Source: JAZQNC01 sp045536155 (GTDB taxonomy: Bacteria > Bacillota > Clostridia > Oscillospirales > CAG-272). From it: a stretch of 10,232 nt of DNA. Below, one piece after another: positions 1-6,818 of the stretch. The stretch lies in NCBI GenBank assembly GCA_045536155.1, contig JAZSMZ010000025.1:1-10232 (forward strand). Reading direction: 5' to 3'. Positions within the stretch are counted from its first letter, which is position 1, and the number at the start of each line of letters is the position of its first letter. Under the pieces are notes generated by a model. That model worked only from the letters and a program-made list of their open reading frames with translations, was not told the DNA's origin and did not search any database. The translations under genes and the position numbers were made by a program.

Positions 1-20
1 TTTATTTTTTCAATATTCAT
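1..20 (-). CDS. 5' end of a divergent gene (truncated by window edge)
   Basis: Only the first codons are inside the window: an ATG at 20-18 on the minus strand opens a frame reading MNIEKI before the edge. The call rests on what lies upstream. A perfect-consensus minus-strand promoter at 57-85 would start transcription near position 50, and a GGGAG Shine-Dalgarno-like sequence sits at 37-33. The 12-nt gap from that site to the ATG is longer than usual, so the exact start is uncertain. No function can be inferred from six residues. The gene is divergent from the ATPase gene at 237 and may share control with it. Confidence 0.5.
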
Positions 21-56
21 TATTACTGTTTACTCCCAAGAGCGATAATCTATTGT

Positions 57-85
57 ATTATATCTTTTTGTAAGTATTTTGTCAA
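57..85 (-). promoter_or_regulatory. Leftward SigA-type promoter, perfect consensus
   Basis: On the minus strand TTGACA (85-80) and TATAAT (62-57) are both exact consensus hexamers, separated by exactly 17 bp (79-63). The predicted start is near position 50, giving a leader of about 30 nt to the ATG at 20. A perfect promoter in all three respects is rare by chance even in AT-rich DNA. A 6-bp inverted repeat (AGTATT 73-78, AATACT 90-95) spans the -35 region and could be an operator, though it is short. Confidence 0.8.
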
Positions 86-115
86 TATTAATACTGTTTT
101 TAAAAGACATCAGAC

Positions 116-144
116 TTGACAAAAGCACGTTAATATGATAAATT
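116..144 (+). promoter_or_regulatory. Rightward SigA-type promoter for the ATPase/radical SAM operon
   Basis: The plus strand has an exact TTGACA at 116-121, a 17-bp spacer and TAAATT at 139-144 (4 of 6 to TATAAT). A TG at 136-137 places an extended -10 motif (TGn) directly upstream, which would compensate for the weaker hexamer. The predicted start is near 151, about 86 nt before the ATG at 237. It stands back to back with the leftward promoter, with 30 bp between the two -35 hexamers. Confidence 0.6.
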
Positions 145-198
145 ATCCTTGTTTATTGCTTTATTTTTGCTGTCAATGTGTCATTTACCGATAAAATG

Positions 199-224
199 CA
201 TATCATATTATAAAGTATGATATG
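199..224. repeat. Perfect 9-bp inverted repeat abutting the ribosome binding site
   Basis: CATATCATA at 199-207 and its exact reverse complement TATGATATG at 216-224 flank an 8-base spacer. The right arm ends on the first G of the GGGGAG ribosome binding site (224-229) of the gene starting at 237. It may be a DNA operator downstream of the rightward promoter or an mRNA hairpin in the leader. The stem is AT-rich and would be weak as RNA. Function is inferred only from position. Confidence 0.5.
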
Positions 225-236
225 GGGAGTAAAGCA

Positions 237-1295
237 ATGAATAGTGTTTGTCTTTCGGACGGCTGTTTTGCCGCTGCAAATTCGCGAAACGGTTTCGTTT
301 CCTACGACAGTTCAATTTTTTCCGGGGTTTCGTTTCTGTATATAATAAAAGGCGGTCCCGGCACCGGAAAATCGTCTTTCATGCGTTCGATAGCGCTCAA
401 GGCTCTCGACAGCGGTTTTGACGTTGAATATTTTTGGTGTTCGTCCGACCCATCGTCGCTTGACGGACTTATAATCAAAAACAACGACAAGTCGTTTGCA
501 TTTTGGGACGGAACAGCCCCTCATTCAGCCGACTTAAAAATCCCCGGTGTTAATTCTCAGTTTTGCGATCTCGGTCAATTTTGGAACGTAGCGATGCTTG
601 CTAATCATTCCGATGAAATCAAAAGAATTTCTTCGCATAAATCAAATTGCTATAATTCGGCATATCGATTGCTTTCATCTGCGGCGGCCATCGACGATGA
701 GATTTTCTCTCTCGCATCAGAATACACTCATCATCAAAAGCTTATTCACTTTGTCGAACGCTTGACAGGTCATCTTAGTGATGTATCCACAAGTAAAATC
801 AGGCGCCTGTTCACCTCGTGCATTTCAGGATACGGCGAGTTAAGGTCTGCGGCCTTTGAGAATTCAGCAGAAAATGCTTTTTACATTGACGAAAAGTACC
901 GCATATATCCCGAATTCTTTGCATTGCTCGCCGATGCGCTTATATCAAAAGGCTATTCTATCGATATAAGCGTTTCACCGCTCGACCCTAACGTTATCGA
1001 CGGCATTTTAGTGCACGACATCAAGACCTGCTTTATAACAGCACATCAAAATGACAGTATGTCAAAAGTAAACTTTATAAACTCAAAACGCTTCATTGAC
1101 AGCACGCTGTTTTCAGACTGCCGACATCGCATGAGATCGCTGTCAAAACTACGAAACGCGATAATGACAGATGCACTTTGCACGCTTGAAAAGGCGCGGC
1201 GTCTGCATGCAGACCTTGAAACATTCTACACCTCAGCTATGGATTTTTCCATGCTTGAAAGATATGAAAAGGAGATAATGTCAAAGATTTTTTGA
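237..1295 (+). CDS. PRK06851-type P-loop ATPase, second half degenerate
   Basis: The 352-residue product resembles the clostridial PRK06851 family of P-loop ATPases, built from two similar halves; the cellular role is unknown. A clear Walker A motif GGPGTGKS lies at residues 39-46. It is followed by family-typical stretches CSSDPSSLDGLII (68-80) and DGTAPH (91-96). The second half repeats this layout (DALISKGYSIDI 233-244, then DPNVIDGIL 250-258), but the place expected to hold a second P-loop (about 218-225) reads DEKYRIYP, so the second nucleotide site seems lost. There is no signal peptide or membrane segment, so it is probably cytosolic. I chose ATG 237 over the in-frame ATG 222 because GGGGAG at 224-229 is well spaced for 237, whereas 222 overlaps it. 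The radical SAM gene follows after 9 bp, so the two are probably one operon. Confidence 0.8.
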   Translation: MNSVCLSDGCFAAANSRNGFVSYDSSIFSGVSFLYIIKGGPGTGKSSFMRSIALKALDSGFDVEYFWCSSDPSSLDGLIIKNNDKSFAFWDGTAPHSADLKIPGVNSQFCDLGQFWNVAMLANHSDEIKRISSHKSNCYNSAYRLLSSAAAIDDEIFSLASEYTHHQKLIHFVERLTGHLSDVSTSKIRRLFTSCISGYGELRSAAFENSAENAFYIDEKYRIYPEFFALLADALISKGYSIDISVSPLDPNVIDGILVHDIKTCFITAHQNDSMSKVNFINSKRFIDSTLFSDCRHRMRSLSKLRNAIMTDALCTLEKARRLHADLETFYTSAMDFSMLERYEKEIMSKIF

Positions 1296-1304
1296 CATGA
1301 AAAA

Positions 1305-2888
1305 ATGAAAATTCTGCTATTTGCCCTTAATTCGTCATTCGTTCATACAAATTTAGCTGTGCGATCGATAGCCGATGCTCTGAAGGACAGCGACTGTTCG
1401 GTACAAATACTCGAGCGCAATTTAAAGGATAGGCGTGACGGAGTCCTGCGTGAGCTATATGACGCCAATGCGGATATTTACGGCTTTTCCGCCTACATCT
1501 GGAATATTACCGAGCTATTGAAATATGCTTCTTCCCTAAAACAGCTCCGTCCCGATTCAACGGTAGTTTTTGGCGGACCCGAGGTATCATTTGAGGATGA
1601 TAGTTTTTTTGAAAAACACCCCTATGTTGACAAACTTATACATGGCGAGGGCGAAAATGCATGGATAGATCTCATAAACGGTAAGGCGGGCGGCAAAATC
1701 ATTGAAGGACGCTCGTATGATGGCTTTTTAACTCAAAAATCACTTTACCGAGCCCTTGAGCCTGGCGGAAAGATAGCATATTACGAATCGTCACGCGGCT
1801 GCCCTTACAAATGCTCTTTCTGCCTTTCCTCGCTTACCGACGGTGTGCGCGCAAAATCGGTTTCTGATACTCTGAGTGACCTGCGCGACTTTCAAAAGTA
1901 TCACGGCGACGTTAAGATAATCAAATTCGTTGACCGCACTTTCAATTTTGACCGCGATCGTGCATATCAAATATGGAAAGCGCTGCTTGACGATGAATTC
2001 ACTCTGTCATATCACTTTGAAATTTGTGCTTCGCTTTTACGTGAGGACGATTTCGAGCTGTTAAAGCAATTTCCCAAAGGCAAAATACAGTTGGAAATAG
2101 GTGTTCAATCGACTAATCCCGTCACACTTAAGGCAATTTCAAGAATCGATGATTCCGCATCGGTAATATCTGCCGCCAAACGTATTCACTCGTTCGGAAA
2201 CATCCACGTTCACTGTGACCTTATAGCGGGATTGCCGTACGAAAGCTATCAAAGCTTTAAAAAGTCGTTTAACGATGTCTACGAATCATGCGATATGCTG
2301 CAGCTAGGCTTTTTGAAACTCTTGCGCGGCTCCGCGCTACGGAATGATGCCGACAAATACGGCATTCTATATGAAGAAGATCCTCCGTATTCGGTCCTGA
2401 AAACAAATGCAATTACATATGAGGAAGTGTCTACTCTTCATGACATTTCATCACTTCTTGAACGATTTACAGAGGGTGCTTTTTCTAACACTTTTAAATA
2501 TATCAATGCTACAATAGATTCCCCTTTTGACTTTTTTGAAGGATTGGCAAATTATTTAAAGAAAATCTCGCCGCATTCTTCGATAGCTTCACATTCGCAA
2601 AACAGCGCCCGTGAATTATTGCTTTCATACTGTTATAGTCATCCCGATCTTGACAATGATGTAGTATCATCATTGATGGCACTTGATTTCTATCTTACCG
2701 ATATTACATCCATACCTGCTTTTTTGCAAAAATATGTCTTTGAAGATGACGAATGCAAAGAGGTATTGAGAGAGCGTTTCAATGGAAAATGGCCGTCAAG
2801 CACAATTGCAAGACGTTTTGCATTTGACCGCGATGCAATATATATAATCAACCGCAAAAATCATAACTATATAAAGGTTTACCGATAA
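1305..2888 (+). CDS. B12-binding domain radical SAM protein (DUF4080 type)
   Basis: The product has 527 residues. Residues 1-125 look like a cobalamin-binding Rossmann-type domain of the kind in B12-dependent radical SAM proteins (start MKILLFALNSSFVHTN; VVFGGPEVS at 87-95; IHGEGE at 112-117). The radical SAM core follows, with the 4Fe-4S cysteine motif CxxxCxxC at C166, C170 and C173 within RGCPYKCSFC and the barrel running to about residue 345. The C-terminal part (about 360-527) fits the DUF4080 domain common in clostridia. The family is expected to cleave S-adenosylmethionine and may transfer methyl groups, but its substrate is unknown. The start has no good Shine-Dalgarno of its own; GGAG at 1271-1274 is about 30 nt away, and translational coupling with the ATPase gene 9 bp upstream is likely. 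It ends at a strong terminator. Confidence 0.87.
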   Translation: MKILLFALNSSFVHTNLAVRSIADALKDSDCSVQILERNLKDRRDGVLRELYDANADIYGFSAYIWNITELLKYASSLKQLRPDSTVVFGGPEVSFEDDSFFEKHPYVDKLIHGEGENAWIDLINGKAGGKIIEGRSYDGFLTQKSLYRALEPGGKIAYYESSRGCPYKCSFCLSSLTDGVRAKSVSDTLSDLRDFQKYHGDVKIIKFVDRTFNFDRDRAYQIWKALLDDEFTLSYHFEICASLLREDDFELLKQFPKGKIQLEIGVQSTNPVTLKAISRIDDSASVISAAKRIHSFGNIHVHCDLIAGLPYESYQSFKKSFNDVYESCDMLQLGFLKLLRGSALRNDADKYGILYEEDPPYSVLKTNAITYEEVSTLHDISSLLERFTEGAFSNTFKYINATIDSPFDFFEGLANYLKKISPHSSIASHSQNSARELLLSYCYSHPDLDNDVVSSLMALDFYLTDITSIPAFLQKYVFEDDECKEVLRERFNGKWPSSTIARRFAFDRDAIYIINRKNHNYIKVYR

Positions 2889-2889
2889 T

Positions 2890-2919
2890 AAAAAGCAGTG
2901 CCTTCAGCACTGCTTTTTT
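2890..2919. terminator. Bidirectional intrinsic terminator between convergent operons
   Basis: GCAGTGC (2895-2901) and GCACTGC (2907-2913) form a perfect 7-bp stem around the 5-base loop CTTCA. It is flanked by AAAAA at 2890-2894 and TTTTTT at 2914-2919, so a U-tract follows the stem on either strand. It lies 1 bp after the stop of the radical SAM gene and 7 bp after the stop of murA on the other strand, and should end both transcripts. Confidence 0.93.
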
Positions 2920-2926
2920 ACTGTAT

Positions 2927-4216
2927 TCAGTTAGCCATATCGTACGCGGGCTTATCGGGATAATATACCTTTTTGATATCAGCGCCGACGCTCGAAAGCT
3001 TACCGACGATATCGTCATATCCACGTTCAATGTAATTTATATCTTCTATTTCGGTCGTTCCGTTAGCAATGAGTCCTGCTATAACAAGCGCAGCTCCTGC
3101 ACGAAGGTCCATAGCACGTACGAGAGCGCCTGAAATCGGGTGACCGCCCTCAATAACAGCTGTATTACTGTCAACCTTGATATGAGCGCCCATTCTCTTA
3201 AGCTCTTGTACGTAGCGGAAGCGATTATCCCAAATGCTCTCATTAAGAATGCTGGTGCCCTTTGCAACACACAAAAGAGCGCACATCTGAGGCTGCATAT
3301 CTGTCGGGAATCCGGGATAAGGAAGAGTTTTTATATTAACTCTGCTGAGATATCCCTTTGCAGACACTTCAACGAAATCGTCACCCTCGATTACATCAAC
3401 ACCCATCTCTTCAAGCTTTGCGGAGATCGATTCAAGATGCTTGGGAATAACGTTTGTGATTTTCAATCTTCCCTTTGTTGCCGCGGCGGCAATCATAAAT
3501 GTGCCTGCCTCGATCATATCGGGGATTATAGCATAAGTACAACCGTGGAGAGACTGTACGCCCTTGATCTTGATAGTGTCGGTACCGGCACCCGAGATCT
3601 TTGCGCCGCAGGTATTAAGGAAGTTTGCAACGTCAACTATATGAGGCTCACGCGCGGCATTTTCGATAACGGTGGTTCCGTTGGCCAAAACTGCGGCAAG
3701 AATGATATTGATCGTTGCACCAACCGTGTTAACATCAAAATATACGTTACCGCCCTTAAGTCCGCCATTAGTGGTAGCGCTGAGGCTACCGCCCTCGATG
3801 GTGACCTTCGCACCAAGAGCTTCAAAGCCCTTGATATGCTGGTCAATGGGGCGAACGCCGAAGTCACATCCGCCGGGAAGCGCAGAATATGTTCTTCCGT
3901 AACGACCGAGCTCGGCTCCGTATACGTAATAGGAAGCTCTCATCTTTCTGACAAGATCATAGGGGGCACTTCCGCATACGCAATGAGAGGAATCAATTTC
4001 TACTGTTGTGCGATTTAAACGTCTTACCGACATTCCCATACTCTGAAGAATCTCAAGAGAAACAGAAACGTCAACTATGTCGGGAATGTTTTCGAGCACG
4101 CACTTCCCGCCAACCAGAATGTTTGCAAATATAACGGCAACGGCGGCATTCTTCATGCCGCTTATTTCAACAATGCCGTCAAGCTTATTGCCACCATTTA
4201 TGATTATCTTTTCCAT
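2927..4216 (-). CDS. murA: UDP-N-acetylglucosamine 1-carboxyvinyltransferase
   Basis: MurA transfers the enolpyruvyl group of phosphoenolpyruvate to UDP-GlcNAc in the cytosol, the first committed step of peptidoglycan synthesis. At 429 residues it has the family's usual length. Visible landmarks are SGMKNAA with Lys22 and Asn23, the active-site loop GGCDFGVRP with catalytic Cys117 (equivalent to E. coli Cys115), the PTDMQPQ motif with Asp306, and DLRAGAAL with Arg372. The cysteine is the fosfomycin target, so the enzyme is expected to be fosfomycin-sensitive. The start ATG 4216 is the natural MurA N-terminus, though only a weak AGAG-type ribosome site precedes it. It lies 171 bp downstream of the yycI-like gene on the same strand, with candidate promoters in the gap and no clear terminator, so both own-promoter transcription and read-through from the walRK operon are possible. 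Confidence 0.95.
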   Translation of the reverse strand: MEKIIINGGNKLDGIVEISGMKNAAVAVIFANILVGGKCVLENIPDIVDVSVSLEILQSMGMSVRRLNRTTVEIDSSHCVCGSAPYDLVRKMRASYYVYGAELGRYGRTYSALPGGCDFGVRPIDQHIKGFEALGAKVTIEGGSLSATTNGGLKGGNVYFDVNTVGATINIILAAVLANGTTVIENAAREPHIVDVANFLNTCGAKISGAGTDTIKIKGVQSLHGCTYAIIPDMIEAGTFMIAAAATKGRLKITNVIPKHLESISAKLEEMGVDVIEGDDFVEVSAKGYLSRVNIKTLPYPGFPTDMQPQMCALLCVAKGTSILNESIWDNRFRYVQELKRMGAHIKVDSNTAVIEGGHPISGALVRAMDLRAGAALVIAGLIANGTTEIEDINYIERGYDDIVGKLSSVGADIKKVYYPDKPAYDMAN

Positions 4217-4311
4217 ATAACGCTCTTTCGTTTTAGGTAATTAATTCAATCTATACTTAATATTTAAAACGCAAAATATTATGCCTTGATAATTTGGCAC
4301 AATAACCTTTG

Positions 4312-4320
4312 ATTATATCA
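4312..4320 (-). promoter_or_regulatory. Second extended -10 element upstream of murA
   Basis: TGATATAAT on the minus strand (4320-4312) is an exact extended -10 sequence 21 bp downstream of the P1 -10. No -35 match is seen at 17 bp, so it would depend on the TGn motif alone. It could be a second start site for murA or a by-product of the direct repeat that covers this area. Confidence 0.35.
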
Positions 4321-4336
4321 TTAAGACATATCATTA
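4315..4336. repeat. Direct repeat in murA promoter region
   Basis: ATATCATTA occurs twice, at 4315-4323 and 4328-4336, with AGAC between. The copies overlap both candidate -10 elements and the predicted P1 start site, where a repressor or regulator site would act. The sequence is AT-only apart from one C per copy, so chance similarity is possible. Confidence 0.4.
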
Positions 4337-4361
4337 TAACATATATCCTAAGATATTTAAA
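4333..4361 (-). promoter_or_regulatory. Candidate murA promoter P1 (extended -10)
   Basis: On the minus strand TATAAT (4338-4333) is exact and is preceded by TG one base upstream (TGTTATAAT, an extended -10). TTTAAA (4361-4356) stands 17 bp upstream as a 4-of-6 match to the -35 consensus. Transcription would begin near 4326, leaving a leader of about 110 nt to murA. A small inverted repeat, ATATC/GATAT at 4343-4356, lies in the spacer. Confidence 0.55.
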
Positions 4362-4387
4362 GTGTTTTCCTCGGTTTTCTTAATAAT

Positions 4388-5314
4388 TCATTGATTTGCA
4401 CATATTTCTCCATTGATCATACTGCGTACATTGGATATATTGCCCATATATTTTATACACCAAGCCGGTACTAGATATATCTCGCTTGATCCGGAGTTGA
4501 AAACAGGACAGTAAGCCGCCAAGACAGACTCGACAGTCGACGTATTTTTAGGGTCGGCAGATTGATCATGAGCCTCTTTTTCCTCGAACATAATGTTCAA
4601 CGCATCTATTAAGTCGACGGTATATGATTTTTCAATGTCAATAAAAACCAAAGCGCCTCGTATAAATTCGATATCGTCTTCTGCAAGCACACATTCGATT
4701 TCACATCCGACGAGAGGCAGACCGTTGTATTGCTGTGTAAGCTTAAGGCAAACTATATCATCAAAGGCGACGCTTGAAATCAATTCAAGCGAATACTTTT
4801 CACTTTTACCCAAAAGCCTATCGTTTATTAGCGATACAAGTTCTTTTTCATTTTTAACGCCGCTGCTCTGCTCTTCTGAATCGAAAACTCTCAGGTGTTC
4901 ATCATATGCAGACAAGTCTGACGACGTTGAATAGACAAAAGAAAAACTGTTTTCATAGAATTCAAAATACTCGCCGTAAGCGTTGTCGATTATTCTGACT
5001 CCATTATTTATCATATGCTGAGTCATAGAATCTGACACACCGCGGCCATTGATCTTGCCTGCACATTTTATAGAGTAGTCCTCGGCACCGTCAAACTTTT
5101 GCGATACACCTATCATAAGGTCCGGCTTTTTTAACGGAATCTGTTCGGGTGTAATTTCTATCCCCGAATCAACAAAGATCTTAACAGCATTGTTAACTGC
5201 TTCTTCGTTCAAATAGTTCGCATTAACGTGCTGGCGAATAATATTATATCCCAAAAAAGCATTTGCAGTAAGCAAAATAAGCAGTAAAACAAGAGAAATT
5301 TTTAACCATTTCAT
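4388..5314 (-). CDS. YycI-like regulator of the WalK kinase, membrane-anchored
   Basis: This 308-residue protein has a short N-terminus, one membrane segment (about residues 5-24) and a large extracytoplasmic part, the architecture of YycI (about 280 residues in Bacillus subtilis). After the anchor comes YLNEEAVNNAVKIFVDSGIE (34-53), like the start of clostridial YycI proteins. The C-terminus has IYLVPAWCIKY (about 279-289), typical of YycI/PepSY-like folds. In B. subtilis YycI works with YycH outside the membrane to restrain WalK. It starts 16 nt after the yycH-like stop and is the last gene of the walRK cluster before the murA gap. The ribosome site is weak (GGGA about 13 nt before the ATG). 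The assignment rests on position and architecture more than on invariant motifs. Confidence 0.72.
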   Translation of the reverse strand: MKWLKISLVLLLILLTANAFLGYNIIRQHVNANYLNEEAVNNAVKIFVDSGIEITPEQIPLKKPDLMIGVSQKFDGAEDYSIKCAGKINGRGVSDSMTQHMINNGVRIIDNAYGEYFEFYENSFSFVYSTSSDLSAYDEHLRVFDSEEQSSGVKNEKELVSLINDRLLGKSEKYSLELISSVAFDDIVCLKLTQQYNGLPLVGCEIECVLAEDDIEFIRGALVFIDIEKSYTVDLIDALNIMFEEKEAHDQSADPKNTSTVESVLAAYCPVFNSGSSEIYLVPAWCIKYMGNISNVRSMINGEICANQ

Positions 5315-5330
5315 GTTTTTGACTTAATCC

Positions 5331-6818
5331 CTAGTTAATATTTGACTTATAGCTGACAAAAGACCATGAGGGTGAATATTCTTTGCCAAAATTGTCAATA
5401 TCGTAAATCAGGCGCATATACCCCTCATTGAACGTTTTATAATTGTCTGAATTCTCATCCTTGATCTTATCGGAAAGCAAGTTGAGATACCATGTCTGCG
5501 GCAGATGTCCTGCCACCGTTAAAGAAGGCTTGACACAATACGAATTCAAATGAAGATATATTATCTCATTATCGCGGACATCAAAGCGGATTACGGGTAT
5601 AATATTGCCGTCATTGGTAAGGGGTATACCCGAATAGACAAGCGCAAAATCAACGCTTAATACTTTATCGCTATAATTAATGGACGATATCTTCAGCTGG
5701 GCATCACCAAACAAGTCCGCACCTAAAATGGTGGCAAGTTTATTCGCCGCAATACAAAGAGAATTAACCGTTTGGTATATGTTATCCTTTTCGTATATTC
5801 CTGCATTTAGAAAGCCCGACACCGTTGGGCCATCCTCTCCGGTCCTGCGATAGATGACCGAATTACTCGACACACGAAGCGTACCGTGAGATTCAAGAAA
5901 AATATCTGTATCATCATTTTCACGATAGGTATTTAAATTGTCCGGGTTGAATGACAACGATCTTAACAGCTCGTCATACATCGAGTTGTCGAGAGTAAAT
6001 ACCGGCTTAGTTAAGCTGATGTTTCTGACAGCGTGGTCTGCGACGCATACAACGGCAGAGGTTGAAAGACGCAACGAAGCGTCACTATCGTCGTCAATCG
6101 CAAATTTAAACTCAGTAAATGCTGTATTTCGGTACTGGTTACTCAGCATATAGATATTAAACAGCTTTTCTTGAGTGTTGCCGGTAGCCGGTTGATAGAT
6201 GAAATAGTCTCCGCCATCGTTTTTTGTCATCATTCGAACGGCATACTGCTCATCGCCATTGTCATCGAACACAAGTATTAATTCCCTTGCGGATCCTATA
6301 TCACCGGCAGAAACGTTGTTTATATAGTCGTTACAATAAAAAGCGCGCAAAAGATAGTCGGGTATATCACATATAAATCTCAGATAAACATAATTATCAG
6401 AGCGAAGGAAGTTTTCCCATTCGGTTTCCGCGGAATATCCGGTCATTCGTGTGCACACACTTGATGATCCCATAGCGTATGAAAGCGGATCGGAAATAAG
6501 TGCACAAATAAATCTTATTGCATCTTCACCGGTAGCACTGCCAACCATTTTTTCATCGTTGATCTTCATGCCGACAAATTCAGGCAAAAGATAGTTGAAA
6601 TTGAAATTCTGGGAGACAAAATTTGAGCCGTACTTAAGCTCATATAAAATATTTTCAGGAACGCTCTCGCTGCTTTCCAATCGGTTTTGCTGGTTGTTGA
6701 CCATATATGTTCCCGCAAGAAGTATCATAGAGAGAACCAAAAGTGCGCAAATTGATATAACAATCGTCGTGAGCAGATTCAGATGCTTCTTTACGAAGGC
6801 CGAAATACATTTAATCAT
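5331..6818 (-). CDS. YycH-like regulator of the WalK kinase, membrane-anchored
   Basis: This protein of 495 residues carries a basic N-terminus, one membrane segment (about residues 14-36) and a long extracytoplasmic region, matching YycH in architecture (about 455 residues in B. subtilis). YycH binds YycI and the WalK sensor domain and modulates kinase activity. The position directly between walK and the yycI-like gene is the main evidence; the sequence is divergent, as YycH usually is. I place the start at ATG 6818, giving MIKCISAFVKKHLN. It has GGTGA (6828-6824) five bases upstream and overlaps the end of walK by 8 nt, as in translational coupling. An in-frame ATG at 6845 would add nine residues but has no ribosome site. 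What else it could be: any single-pass extracytoplasmic protein, but the operon order argues against that. Confidence 0.7.
   Translation of the reverse strand: MIKCISAFVKKHLNLLTTIVISICALLVLSMILLAGTYMVNNQQNRLESSESVPENILYELKYGSNFVSQNFNFNYLLPEFVGMKINDEKMVGSATGEDAIRFICALISDPLSYAMGSSSVCTRMTGYSAETEWENFLRSDNYVYLRFICDIPDYLLRAFYCNDYINNVSAGDIGSARELILVFDDNGDEQYAVRMMTKNDGGDYFIYQPATGNTQEKLFNIYMLSNQYRNTAFTEFKFAIDDDSDASLRLSTSAVVCVADHAVRNISLTKPVFTLDNSMYDELLRSLSFNPDNLNTYRENDDTDIFLESHGTLRVSSNSVIYRRTGEDGPTVSGFLNAGIYEKDNIYQTVNSLCIAANKLATILGADLFGDAQLKISSINYSDKVLSVDFALVYSGIPLTNDGNIIPVIRFDVRDNEIIYLHLNSYCVKPSLTVAGHLPQTWYLNLLSDKIKDENSDNYKTFNEGYMRLIYDIDNFGKEYSPSWSFVSYKSNIN

Noticed and set aside
222..236. Earlier ATG (222) as start of the ATPase gene
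   Set aside because: It overlaps the GGGGAG ribosome site that serves the ATG at 237, and has no ribosome site of its own.
3140..4018. Long plus-strand open frame (292 codons) opposite murA
   Set aside because: It is antisense to a clear murA, has no recognisable domains or ribosome site, and reads as a codon-bias shadow.
4240..4310. Further promoter-like and hairpin-like pairs in the murA leader (TTGTGC with CATAAT; TGCC with GGCA)
   Set aside because: The spacing of 13 bp is too short for a promoter, and the 4-bp stem is too short to be meaningful.
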